NCBI RefSeq assembly: GCF_037126285.1
Contig: NZ_CP147012.1
Location: 2,046,001-2,110,000 of the forward strand
Origin: Bernardetia sp. MNP-M8
Lineage (GTDB): Bacteria > Bacteroidota > Bacteroidia > Cytophagales > Bernardetiaceae
Length of the DNA stretch: 64,000 nucleotides
Reading direction: 5' to 3'
Shown: positions 9,316 to 18,106 of the stretch, piece by piece
How the letters are laid out: each line of letters begins with the position of its first letter
Numbering within the stretch: the stretch's first letter is position 1
Notes under the pieces: generated by a model
The model's input: only the letters and a program-made list of their open reading frames with translations
Database searches by the model: none
What the model was told of the DNA's origin: nothing
Position numbers and translations under genes: made by a program

Positions 9316-9906
9316 AATTGATTGTGTTGATTTTTTGAATGAAATATATTTATTTCTATGATAGAATTTCTTGTGATAAGATTTACTAAAAACAAAGCGA
9401 CAAAAAAATAGTGAAGTTTGGAAACCAAACAACAAGGTAGCTTTTGGAAAGAATTTATATCTAAATAGATAACCAGTCTTTTTATGTTTTTTAAATCTAA
9501 AACGTGTATCACAAAACGGATGATTAGCGATTAATTAGCAATAAATCAGAATTTATTAAATTCGATTCAATAAAATTAAAACTAGAACTAGACTAGAACA
9601 CTAAGACCCTAAATCGAATTTCTTATCTATTTATAGTAAGAATAGAGCGATTTTTTTTACAGTAAAGCTAATTTAGAAAAGGATTAACTTTGTTAAGAAA
9701 AAGTTAACTACTTATTATGTTTTCTAAAATTGTTATGCGTGCAGCGTATTTATTGGTATTTTGTTCAAATAAAGTCAATTATTTGGATAAAAGCAAATTT
9801 GAGTATAAAAAAATTATGTATTTATTCTAATAAGTAATTTTTGATTTGGCTATAAACAAGGCTTCAAAAAAGTAAGAGACAAAATATTGATTAATTATGC
9901 CACAAA
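9316..9906. other. Spacer upstream of malate synthase
   Basis: No gene or clear promoter box is visible. The stretch is AT-rich, with one fragment (agaccctaa near 9602) that looks like half of the 34-bp palindrome family. Confidence 0.3.
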
Positions 9907-9944
9907 AAAACTCCTTATTCATTTTTAGACAAATAAGGAGTTTT
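9907..9944. terminator. Bidirectional terminator hairpin
   Basis: A 13-bp stem (aaaactccttatt, 9907-9919, with 9932-9944) has A and T runs on its outer sides. It most likely ends the minus-strand transcript of the barrel protein and coaX, with the small mobile element between. Confidence 0.7.
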
Positions 9945-9948
9945 GAAT

Positions 9949-10089
9949 AAACGTTATCACAGTTGTTTACAGGTCTAATAATTAGCAAGTTATAGAAAAA
10001 CAAATCAGTCTTATTTTTCCATAACGCAGGGTTTGCAAACCCTGCGCTATGGAAAAATGAACATTACTAATTTAATTGTGATAACGTTT
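9949..10089. mobile_element. MITE, 141 bp, with 16-bp terminal inverted repeats
   Basis: The ends aaacgttatcacagtt (9949-9964) and aattgtgataacgttt (10074-10089) are inverted repeats with one mismatch. No coding sequence lies inside. The centre carries a strong hairpin (about 10016-10059, ccataacgcagggttt facing aaaccctgcgctatgg). The 12-bp core gttatcacagtt also ends the decayed transposase fragment at 5817-6002, which suggests that element family once mobilised this one. I could not settle a target duplication. Confidence 0.6.
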
Positions 10090-10113
10090 AATATATATTT
10101 ATTAAAAAAGATA

Positions 10114-11445
10114 TTAATCAAATCTAGAACGAACAAACCATCTATCACTAATAGAAATTCCTAAACCAAATTTTACATATTGTTCTTTTATAGTGTTCAA
10201 ACTTCCACGCTGACCAATTGCTCCATACATATTAAGTGAAGAGAAGTTATTCTTGACAGGAAGTGAAAAGCCAATACTTACACTCATATCTTCAATTGAT
10301 TCATTATTGACAACTAATGGTGTTTGAGAATAAGAAAACCCTGCTCGGTAAGTTGTTCGGGCTAGATAATTAGAGTTACGAACATTAGGTGTAATTTCTC
10401 CTCCTACACTAACTTTATAACTATTCTGCAAACGATTATTTCCTACAATAGAAGAGCTATTTGAGATGCTCCAATCTTGCATACTATAATCTATACCAAA
10501 ACTATAAGCTGTATTTTGAGTTCCTGATGCAGCTTCTAGATAACCACGTTGTAAGCTAATACCAAACGTAATAGCATCAGGAATTTGAATAGCTTCTTTC
10601 TTTTCTGAAAAAAGTGTATCTCCATCGATAACTATATCACTAAAATTTTTGCGTTCGAAGGCTCTGAAATGAGTTGCTTCAAAGTCAGCAGCTCCATCAT
10701 AACTTACTCCTACATTAATCTGTGAATTATCAAAAACAGGAATAAAATAGTGTACTCCCAAACGATACGTAAAATCACCATAATTATAACGGTCACTGAG
10801 TTGAGCTATAAAACCACCTCTAAAGTCATCTAAGGAAGCAGTAGAAGTATTACTGACTGCTCCAAAATTATAATTGATTTGTGCACCTACAGAAAGATTT
10901 TGAATAATTTTATATCCTGTACTCAAAAATACTTGTGAAACACCTCCTGAGCCTGCATAATCATATTTTACAAAAGTGGGAGTATTTTGTAAAAGTTCGT
11001 AACTAACAGCATTATAATTGACAGAAGAAAAGGGTTGAAAGCCAATATTGATAGCCATATTTTTATAAACAGGAAAAATAAGTGATAGATAACCCAAATT
11101 TCCACCAAAATCATTTGTCTGAATAGTATTTGTTCTTAAATCTTTGTATTCTCCGATTCCAGCAGCTTCAAAAACAGTAAGTTTATGATAACTCAAAAGA
11201 GCTGGATTTTGAAGGTTTGAATATTTTACTGTCGGAAGACTCACCCCTACTCCTCCCATTCCAAGATTGGAAATAGAACGCTGTGAAGAAATTTCTCCTA
11301 ATCCAATTCGTGAAAAAGGATTATTTGCTGTTTGAGCAAAAACTGAAAAAGATGCAGAAAAATAGGTAAACAAGATAAAAATTACTACCAAAACAGGAGT
11401 AAATAACCTTGAACTAGAACGGAGATAAAAATTAGTTGTCTTCAT
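10114..11445 (-). CDS. Outer-membrane beta-barrel protein of the coaX neighbourhood
   Basis: The protein has 443 residues and an N-terminal signal peptide (hydrophobic 14-36, cleavage near VFAQ). After it comes NPFSRIGLGEISSQRSISNLGMGGVGVS, an opening often seen in Bacteroidota barrel proteins coded next to coaX. The rest alternates short polar turns and amphipathic strands and ends in an aromatic-rich strand (SDRWFVRSRFD), which suits insertion by the BAM complex. Its start overlaps the end of coaX by 14 bp, so translation is probably coupled. Precise function is unknown. Confidence 0.8.
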   Translation of the reverse strand: MKTTNFYLRSSSRLFTPVLVVIFILFTYFSASFSVFAQTANNPFSRIGLGEISSQRSISNLGMGGVGVSLPTVKYSNLQNPALLSYHKLTVFEAAGIGEYKDLRTNTIQTNDFGGNLGYLSLIFPVYKNMAINIGFQPFSSVNYNAVSYELLQNTPTFVKYDYAGSGGVSQVFLSTGYKIIQNLSVGAQINYNFGAVSNTSTASLDDFRGGFIAQLSDRYNYGDFTYRLGVHYFIPVFDNSQINVGVSYDGAADFEATHFRAFERKNFSDIVIDGDTLFSEKKEAIQIPDAITFGISLQRGYLEAASGTQNTAYSFGIDYSMQDWSISNSSSIVGNNRLQNSYKVSVGGEITPNVRNSNYLARTTYRAGFSYSQTPLVVNNESIEDMSVSIGFSLPVKNNFSSLNMYGAIGQRGSLNTIKEQYVKFGLGISISDRWFVRSRFD

Positions 11446-12391
11446 TATTTTTTATAAACTGGAAAATTCGTTGTAATCCTATCAAAACCAAATTTGATTC
11501 GATAGTCCATTTTGGGTAAGTGTGAGAATTATTTGGAAAACGTATTAAATATTCCTCCCACCATTTTTTTAAGATTTGAGCATCGCCACCACAGACGACA
11601 ATATTTAGCTCTTTATTTGTGTTGTTTTCATTAGTATTTATTTGATTCTTTTTTATAGAAACTTGATTCTGATAAAAATCAATAATACCCTTTATTTCAG
11701 AAATAAGTCCAAACTGAACCCCACTTTGCATTGCTTCCTGTGTTGTTTGTCCTATAGGTGTAGGCAATATTTCATTTGGTTCAAACAAAGGTAGTTTTGC
11801 TGTAAAATGATTCAGAGCCTTAAAACGCATCTGCAAACCTAATGAAATGCTTCCTCCTTCAAAAATTCCTTCTGACTGATTTGTATCAATAAAATCAAAG
11901 GTAATACAAGTTCCTGCATCAATTACTAAAGTAGGCTGTTTGATAACTTGTTTTTGTAAAAAAAAAGCACCAATTACAGCAGCCAAGCGATCTTTACCTA
12001 AAGTTTTAGGGGTTTTATAATTATTTTGAATGGGCAAAGGCGTATTTTCATCTAATAGCATAACTGATACTACGACGCTAACTCCTTTACTATCTGTTGC
12101 AATTTCTTTTATTTCTGAATTTGATTTTATGATTAATTTAGAATTATCAAGATGAGTAGAAATTAATTTTCTTTTTAAACTTTCCACAAAAGAAAGTTCA
12201 ATCTCTTCATTTTTTCTAACAGAACTTATCATTATACCTTCTAAAGAAGCAGAAAACGAATTTCTAATTTCATTTATCCAATTCTCTAAGTCAGTAGTAG
12301 AAAGAGAATAACGCACTTCTAAAAGCACTTCACTTTCGAAGAGTGCTGCTTTGAGCGACGTATTTCCAAAATCTACTGCCAAAAGAAGCAT
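11432..12391 (-). CDS. coaX: Type III pantothenate kinase
   Basis: This enzyme phosphorylates pantothenate in the first step of coenzyme A synthesis. It has 319 residues, slightly long because of Asn/Lys-rich insertions around 245-260. Family motifs are the phosphate loop LAVDFGNTSLKAALF at the N-terminus, the GKDRLAAVIGAF substrate loop, and VIDAGTCITFDFID followed by GGSISLGLQMRFKAL. Dephospho-CoA kinase, the last enzyme of the same pathway, is at 60867-61514, far away in the window. It overlaps the barrel protein gene downstream. Confidence 0.93.
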   Translation of the reverse strand: MLLLAVDFGNTSLKAALFESEVLLEVRYSLSTTDLENWINEIRNSFSASLEGIMISSVRKNEEIELSFVESLKRKLISTHLDNSKLIIKSNSEIKEIATDSKGVSVVVSVMLLDENTPLPIQNNYKTPKTLGKDRLAAVIGAFFLQKQVIKQPTLVIDAGTCITFDFIDTNQSEGIFEGGSISLGLQMRFKALNHFTAKLPLFEPNEILPTPIGQTTQEAMQSGVQFGLISEIKGIIDFYQNQVSIKKNQINTNENNTNKELNIVVCGGDAQILKKWWEEYLIRFPNNSHTYPKWTIESNLVLIGLQRIFQFIKNNEDN

Positions 12392-12496
12392 AAAATCATT
12401 TTGTATAAAAAAACCTCATTCGTAAATCAAATAAGGTCGCAAATTTCGCTTTTTTGTAGCGAAATAGAAAATATATAAAGAAATTAAAACAATAAA

Positions 12497-13591
12497 TCAT
12501 TTTTTTTCTAAGAAAACCACCTCATGAGCTTCTTGTATATCAGGAAATTCTAAACGCTGGTGCATCTCCCAAATCTTTTTAGTAGGCACAATCTCTTTTT
12601 CTTCTCTTGCTTTATTATCTTTTACAATCTGATTAATATTTTTATGAAGAAACACAATCTTGATTTTGGGTTTGTAAGGAAGCCAAATTGAAATCAAACT
12701 ACTTCGAACTTGTTTTGTCAGATTGGTAGCATTCCAAATAAAAGATTGTTTTTTTCGGCAATATTCTCGGCTTCGTTCTTTGGCTGCTTGAATGATTTTA
12801 CCCTGATTATCAGTTGGTTTTACTTTTAGTTCTCTTCTCAAATTATCCATTGCAACGATAGGCAAATCTTCATTCATTTCTACTATGAAACTATCCTTTC
12901 CACTAGCAGGAAGTCCACAAAGCATCGTTATTTCAAAATCATAACTGGCATAAAGCTGTGTATTTGGAAAATTATCTTCTTTTCTAAAATATTCAAATCT
13001 ATCATAATCTGAATGAAAAGTATAAGGCGCATCAAAACACTCATTTTCTAACCCTAATTCTTTAAAAACTTCTAAGCGATATGCCCACTCTTCCCAGTCT
13101 TTACAAATACGTCCTCCTAAATCAGCTTTTCCAAAAGCATACAACCATTTATTATTTGATAAAATACTAGTCAAAATCATATTCTTTTGAGGATTATCTT
13201 TTGAGTATGCCCAAAATGGATAACCGTGATAAAAAATAGTTTGATAGACTTTATAGATTGTATCAAAATCATAGTTTTCTTTATCTAAAATCTGTCTTGT
13301 TAGTTGTGCACCTTTTCGTGCATGGCTTGGGTGACTAATACCTCCATCAGCTTCATGTGTAAGTGTATGAGGTTTGCAAATGTCATGAAAAATAACTGTC
13401 AAGAGCAAAATATCTTGTTCTTCTTTAGAAAATGTATTCCATTCTTCTGTCTTTAATATAGAATCCAAAACCATTTGAGTATGTGTAAAAACATCTCCTT
13501 CTGCATGTTTTATTGGGTCTTGTATGGTATTTTTCATATCCTCAAAAAAAGGATTATATTTTTTCACTAATTCAAAGTCTTCTAGTTTCAT
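12497..13591 (-). CDS. HD-Pnk-like nucleic-acid end-healing enzyme
   Basis: The 364-residue protein joins two catalytic domains. The N-terminal half is an HD phosphohydrolase: FTHTQMV (His37), VIFHDICKPH (His69-Asp70), SHPSHARKGAQL (His87, His90), YHGYPFW (His122) and KADLGGR (Asp157). The C-terminal half is a P-loop kinase: LCGLPASGKDSF (226-235), then VAMDNLRRE with Asp249, WNATNLTK around 287-293, and an REEKEIVP lid. This order matches the bacterial HD-Pnk enzymes described from Runella, which remove 2',3'-phosphate ends and phosphorylate 5'-OH ends of RNA or DNA. The match is by domain order and motifs, not by alignment. No ligase is coded nearby. coaX follows after 105 bp. Confidence 0.75.
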   Translation of the reverse strand: MKLEDFELVKKYNPFFEDMKNTIQDPIKHAEGDVFTHTQMVLDSILKTEEWNTFSKEEQDILLLTVIFHDICKPHTLTHEADGGISHPSHARKGAQLTRQILDKENYDFDTIYKVYQTIFYHGYPFWAYSKDNPQKNMILTSILSNNKWLYAFGKADLGGRICKDWEEWAYRLEVFKELGLENECFDAPYTFHSDYDRFEYFRKEDNFPNTQLYASYDFEITMLCGLPASGKDSFIVEMNEDLPIVAMDNLRRELKVKPTDNQGKIIQAAKERSREYCRKKQSFIWNATNLTKQVRSSLISIWLPYKPKIKIVFLHKNINQIVKDNKAREEKEIVPTKKIWEMHQRLEFPDIQEAHEVVFLEKK

Positions 13592-14202
13592 TACTTCTAT
13601 TTTTTATTTGATATTCAATTGAAAGAATACTTATACTCATACGTTTTTGGTTTTCGAAAAAGTAAACCTTTCAGACAGTTTAACTTCATTGAGGGCTAAA
13701 GCCGTTCATAAGTATCAATACAGTTAAGAAAACAAACTATCTCACACCTTATAAGGTGTACTGATAGAAGAAAATTTTCGAAATCTAATTACGAAGCAGT
13801 ATAAAGCACACAAAAACTGATTTAAGTGTCCTTGCTTGAACAATTTTCATGAAAAAATAGTGCAACTTGTGGAACAGTCTATAAAAATAATTTGGTATTA
13901 CTATTTAAGAGCAGACATATTTCTTAGATAATCGATTTTAATTTGCCTAGAAATTAGTTTGTAGGAAAGGAAATGGAAACAGTAATATATATATTATTGG
14001 AGTTACACACTCTAAATTTATGTAATACTATAACTTCTTAATAATCAGAATACTATGTACTTTTAAATGATTTTATTTGAACAAGAATTTCAAATTTATA
14101 AATCAAAATAAAACCATAACTATCTAAAATTCAATGTTTTAAAACTTATATAATATTAAGGTGCGTAAATCCTAATATTAAGTTTTGAGTAATGGAAAAA
14201 AC
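13592..14202. other. Spacer with palindromes and a direct repeat
   Basis: No gene is supportable. It contains gggctaaagcc-type sequence near 13691 (similar to the half-site in the double hairpin at 51322), a 16-bp perfect palindrome acaccttataaggtgt (13744-13759), and a 10-bp direct repeat taatattaag at 14151 and 14173. Confidence 0.4.
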
Positions 14203-14236
14203 AAAAAAGGTAAAAGAAAAATCTTGTACCTTTTTT
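14203..14236. terminator. Terminator after flavodoxin-fold oxidoreductase
   Basis: The stem aaaaaaggta (14203-14212) pairs with tacctttttt (14227-14236), with A and T runs forming the outer part. It lies 42 bp past the stop of the minus-strand oxidoreductase. Confidence 0.6.
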
Positions 14237-14277
14237 TATTTTGAAGTGATGTCGTTATTAGTCTATCTGTTTTAGAC

Positions 14278-14871
14278 CTATTTAAGTTTTGAGAAATTAC
14301 TTTCTATGTTTGTTAACCACTTTTTCCTTTTTTCTGGAGAAACCATTTTTACTCTATTAAGACTTATCCATTTACGGTTTTTATATCCTAATTTCCAAAA
14401 AGTACCTCTTAATAGTGCTTTTTGAATGGCATTTCCAAAAATCCAATTATATAAAATACTAGGAGTATTCATTGTGGTAATTACGGTAATTCCTTTTACT
14501 TTATCCCAAAGAGGTTTCATTTTGGTGTTACTAGCATTAACATAATCGTATGCTACACCTGGAAAAATTACTTTATCAATGAATCCCTTCATTAATGCAG
14601 GCATTAATTCCCACCAAATAGGAAAAATAAAAATTAAATGTTCAGCATCTTTTAGTCTATCTCCAAATTCAATTACCTTCTCATCAATAGGATTTTTATT
14701 GATAAAAGCTCTAAGGTCTTCACTTCTCATTACAGGGTTAAAATTTTCTTTGTCAAGATGTATAACATCAACTTGATGATTTGCTATTTGAAGTCCAAGT
14801 AAGGTAGATTTTAGAATAGCATTACAATAACTGCCCTCATAAGGATGATTAAAAATAATTACGACTTTCAT
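14278..14871 (-). CDS. NAD(P)H dehydrogenase (quinone), flavodoxin-like fold
   Basis: The 197-residue protein is a cytosolic FMN or FAD oxidoreductase of the NQO1/KefF/MdaB type. It opens with MKVVIIFNHPYEGSYCNAIL, the flavin phosphate loop. It then has the typical HLIFIFPIWWELMPALMKGFIDKVIFPGVAYDY block (residues about 77-110), which shapes the flavin and quinone site. Substrate cannot be told. A Crp-type regulator lies 88 bp upstream on the same strand and may control it. Confidence 0.85.
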   Translation of the reverse strand: MKVVIIFNHPYEGSYCNAILKSTLLGLQIANHQVDVIHLDKENFNPVMRSEDLRAFINKNPIDEKVIEFGDRLKDAEHLIFIFPIWWELMPALMKGFIDKVIFPGVAYDYVNASNTKMKPLWDKVKGITVITTMNTPSILYNWIFGNAIQKALLRGTFWKLGYKNRKWISLNRVKMVSPEKRKKWLTNIESNFSKLK

Positions 14872-14959
14872 TTTGTATTGTTTTATTAGTTAGATAAATT
14901 TTACAATACAAAGGTCTTGAATCAAAAATGCTCTGACGATAACAATTGTTAAAAAATGA

Positions 14960-15484
14960 CTACTTTCTATTTCTTATTCTACTTAATGATACTGAGGTAA
15001 TTCCTAAAAAAGATGCGATATAATGTTGGGGAATTCTTTGAAGTAATTTAGGACTATTCTCTAAAAGTTCTTGATACCTTTCTTTTGGCGTATTTTTGAT
15101 ACGAGATAAAAAGAGTTTTTGATAAAGTAATAACCTTTGAAATATCTGATTTTCCATAATTTCCTTTATTTCTAAAGACTTATTTATTAGCAATTCAAAA
15201 TCTCTTTTAGATATAGAATATATTATACAAGGTTCAATGCTTTCAATAGCAAATAAACTTGGCTGATTTGTTTTGAAACTTTCAATAGATGAAACAACCT
15301 CTCCTTCGAAGAAAAATTGAAATGTTATATCTTTACCTTCATGGTTGAAATAGAGTCTTAAACATCCTTTTTCAATAAAAAAAAACTTCGTAGAAATTTT
15401 ACCCTCTTGAAGTAAATTTACTTTAGACGGAATTTCTTGTTTCTTTACTAAATGTCCAAATTGACTTAATATCTTATACAACAT
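14960..15484 (-). CDS. Crp/Fnr-family transcriptional regulator
   Basis: The protein has 174 residues. An N-terminal cyclic-nucleotide-binding-type jelly roll (about 20-105: LLQEGKISTKFFFIEKGCLRLYF, then the FFFEGEVVSSIESF loop) leads into a long helix. A short winged helix-turn-helix at the C-terminus (IPQHYIASFLGITSVSLSRIRNRK) stops right after the recognition helix, as in many Bacteroidota members. The canonical cAMP-contacting Arg is not evident, so the ligand is unknown. It probably acts on the adjacent oxidoreductase gene. Confidence 0.85.
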   Translation of the reverse strand: MLYKILSQFGHLVKKQEIPSKVNLLQEGKISTKFFFIEKGCLRLYFNHEGKDITFQFFFEGEVVSSIESFKTNQPSLFAIESIEPCIIYSISKRDFELLINKSLEIKEIMENQIFQRLLLYQKLFLSRIKNTPKERYQELLENSPKLLQRIPQHYIASFLGITSVSLSRIRNRK

Positions 15485-15629
15485 ATTTTATTATTATTCT
15501 TTAATAATGATTTTTATGAATAAAATACATAAGAAGCAGAAAACACAGAAAGAAATTTCAGAATATTTTTTGCATCCAAGATATATAACAATAGATAAAA
15601 AATTGCCTAACAGAGAGCAACTATTTTAT

Positions 15630-16793
15630 TTACTCCTCCTCTACTACTTCGGTACGCTGCAATTTAAAAGTAAACTGTGTTCCTTCTCCCATTTTACTTT
15701 TAACACTAATTTTAGAATCGTGCTTTTCAATAATATGTTTTACAATGGCAAGTCCTAAACCTGTTCCTCCTTCTTGTTTCGAACGGCTTTTTTCTATTCT
15801 ATAAAAACGCTCAAAAATACGAACTAAATGTTCAGGTTCGATTCCATTTCCATCGTCTTTGATAGATATTTTTAGATTTTTGGTGGTTTGAGTGAGTGTA
15901 ACTGTTACCGTTCCGTTTTCTTTTCCATATTTGATAGCATTAATAATTAAGTTTATCAAAACCTGTCGGATACGATTATAATCAGCATATACATAAACAC
16001 CTTCTTCGTACTGACTGACTAGTTTTAGTGTAACTCCACGCCTTTCAGCCTTATTTTCAAGCTGTTCGAAGACTTCCAAAACTTGGTCTTGCATTTCATA
16101 TTCTTCCAAACGCATCGTAATGTCGCCTGATTCTATTTGGGAAAGAGTCAATAAATCTTCCACCAAAGCAGCTAAAGCCTTTAAACTACGGGCAGCTTTA
16201 CCCAAAAAAGCATCACGTACATTTTCATCATCTACTGCACCATCAATAAGAGTAAGAATAAAACCTTGTGCCGAAAAAATAGGCGTTTTAAGTTCATGTG
16301 AAACATCTGCAATAAATTCTCTTCGAAAAACTTCCATTCTACGAAGCTCATCAATTTCTTTTTGTTTCTGTCCTGCATACGCTGTAATTTCTTGATTTAC
16401 TCTGCGAATAGGATTTGCAGAAGGAAGAAGGTCAGAAGAAGGAGGAACAAATTTGAAATCTTTCTTTTTTATCTTTGATAGCTTACTATATACATTATTT
16501 ATTTCCTTGAAAATAAGAAACTCAAAAGCAATATAGATTAAGATGAAAGAAGATGAAAATGAAACTAAAAAACAAACTGATAAAGCCACCGAATTAACAC
16601 TAGGAATTAGCGATAAAAAAGCACTCGTTACACTACTTACCAATAAAGAAAGTATAATGGCTACAGCTCTTGAGCTTACCAAAGAACGTTTGATAGCATT
16701 CATCAGACTTTCATAAATGCTCTTATTTTTTTTTCCTTCTAGCAAGGTTTTACTTTTTATTATCATGTAATTATGATAAATTCTTAAATACAT
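15630..16793 (-). CDS. PhoR-like sensor histidine kinase
   Basis: The protein is up to 387 residues. Two membrane spans (about 40-65 and 72-96) come first. The phosphoacceptor box FIADVSHELKTPIFS has His166. The N box is VLINLIINAIKYG, and the G boxes are DDGNGIEPEHLVRIFERFYR and GGTGLGLAIVKHIIEKH. There is no periplasmic sensor domain of note, so the signal may be sensed in the membrane or through partners. The start is uncertain: MIIKSKTLL (16766) and MNAIKRSLVSS (16703) are also possible. It lies 55 bp after its response regulator gene on the same strand. Confidence 0.92.
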   Translation of the reverse strand: MYLRIYHNYMIIKSKTLLEGKKNKSIYESLMNAIKRSLVSSRAVAIILSLLVSSVTSAFLSLIPSVNSVALSVCFLVSFSSSFILIYIAFEFLIFKEINNVYSKLSKIKKKDFKFVPPSSDLLPSANPIRRVNQEITAYAGQKQKEIDELRRMEVFRREFIADVSHELKTPIFSAQGFILTLIDGAVDDENVRDAFLGKAARSLKALAALVEDLLTLSQIESGDITMRLEEYEMQDQVLEVFEQLENKAERRGVTLKLVSQYEEGVYVYADYNRIRQVLINLIINAIKYGKENGTVTVTLTQTTKNLKISIKDDGNGIEPEHLVRIFERFYRIEKSRSKQEGGTGLGLAIVKHIIEKHDSKISVKSKMGEGTQFTFKLQRTEVVEEE

Positions 16794-16848
16794 TGATTTT
16801 CTGCCTTTGTTGATATTTTAGAGAAACGAGACCAACAAAAGTAAATTT

Positions 16849-17547
16849 CTACATTTCATCAATTGACATAAATTTATATCCGACTCCTTTTACAGTTTTG
16901 ATATAATTATCTCCAATTTTTTCTCTGATTCTACGGATATGAACATCAACAGTACGAGCCAAAACATACACATCTTGTCCCCAAATATTTTTCAATAAAT
17001 CTTCACGATTATATACTTTATTTGGACTTTGAGCTAAGAAATAAATTAGTTCAAACTCTTTTTTAGGAAGTGCAATCAGTTCACCATCTTTCTGTAAGGT
17101 ATAACTTGTTTTATCAATATACAAATCCGAAATTTCAATTACTTCATGAGATTGTGTCTGCTGCTTTTTAAACTCTCTACGGAAAAGCGCATTAATACGG
17201 CTCATCAACGCACGAGGCTTGATAGGTTTGTTCAAATAATCATCTGCTCCAACATCAAAAGCTGCTACTTCTGAATATTCTTCAGCACGAGCCGTCAAGA
17301 AAATGATATAAGAATCTATCATATCAGGCATTTCACGAAGCAAACGACAAGTTTCTACCCCATCCATTTTGGGCATCATGATGTCCAAAAGAATGAGTTC
17401 AGGTTTAAAAAACTCAGCTTTTTTTATAGCTTCTTCGCCATTGGAAGCGACCTCTACTTCATATCCTTCACGTTCCAAATTGTATTTGAGCAAATCCAAA
17501 ATATCGGGTTCATCATCTACGACAAGTACACGGTTGTTATTCTGCAT
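16849..17547 (-). CDS. PhoB/OmpR-type response regulator
   Basis: The 232-residue protein is a DNA-binding response regulator. The receiver domain has the acidic pair Asp11-Asp12, the phosphoacceptor Asp55 in LILLDIMMPKMDGVETCR, and the conserved Lys in DYLNKPIKP. The C-terminal winged helix runs from about 130 to 230, with NREDLLKNIWGQDVYVLARTVDVHIRRIREKIG and the closing VKGVGYKF. I start it at MQNNNRVLVVDDE; an upstream start at 17634 would add 29 residues of low quality. It is coded just ahead of the histidine kinase, in the order typical of phoB-phoR pairs. Phosphate control is a guess by similarity only. Confidence 0.94.
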   Translation of the reverse strand: MQNNNRVLVVDDEPDILDLLKYNLEREGYEVEVASNGEEAIKKAEFFKPELILLDIMMPKMDGVETCRLLREMPDMIDSYIIFLTARAEEYSEVAAFDVGADDYLNKPIKPRALMSRINALFRREFKKQQTQSHEVIEISDLYIDKTSYTLQKDGELIALPKKEFELIYFLAQSPNKVYNREDLLKNIWGQDVYVLARTVDVHIRRIREKIGDNYIKTVKGVGYKFMSIDEM

Positions 17548-17659
17548 GAGAATGGGGTATTTTTTTGATTGATAGAAGTAAAAATAGCATGTGTAAACTT
17601 TTATACGTCTTAAGGTGTGTATAAAACTATACAAAAATGCCTCTATTCTTTTAGTTTTG

Positions 17660-17667
17660 CAAAAATA
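17660..17667 (-). promoter_or_regulatory. Candidate -7 box for the two-component operon
   Basis: TATTTTTG on the minus strand fits TAnnTTTG, with a TTG 23 bp further upstream. It lies about 113 bp before the response regulator start, leaving a longish leader. Confidence 0.33.
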
Positions 17668-17763
17668 AAGTTAATTAGGCAGTTTTCTATCAACAAATAA
17701 ATAAACTTATTATGAATTTTTGAAATATTTGTTTTTGATAGATTAACATCAGGGAAATATAGA

Positions 17764-17803
17764 AACAAAAAAAAACCATTTTAGAAACTAATCTAAAATG
17801 GTT
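17764..17803 (-). terminator. Terminator of the tRNA-Met transcript
   Basis: A perfect 12-bp stem (aaccattttaga, 17774-17785, with 17792-17803) is followed on the minus strand by a T run. It lies 22 bp past the tRNA 3' end. Confidence 0.75.
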
Positions 17804-17824
17804 GATGTCAATTTAATGACTTAG

Positions 17825-17897
<73 letters not shown>

Positions 17898-18106
17898 CCG
17901 TAATTGGTACAACCAAGATTTATTTACCCTGATTGTTTTACAAAGGTACGAAAATATTTTTAATCTGCAAGTATTTATCTAAAAAAAAGTAATTATTTTC
18001 TATAAAAAACCTAAATTATAGGTTTTTATCAATTTAGTTGCCCTTTTTTTGAGCAAAAAACAACAATTATACTATATTATTCTATAAAAAAAGCGAACTT
18101 TGTAGT

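Noticed and set aside
12443-12465. Hairpin atttcgct/agcgaaat between HD-Pnk and coaX
   Set aside because: The stem is short, no T run follows on the minus strand, and the two genes may be co-transcribed; not called as a terminator.
15507-15758. Plus-strand frame of 83 residues
   Set aside because: More than half lies over the end of the histidine kinase gene, and the rest is AT-rich leader with no motif.
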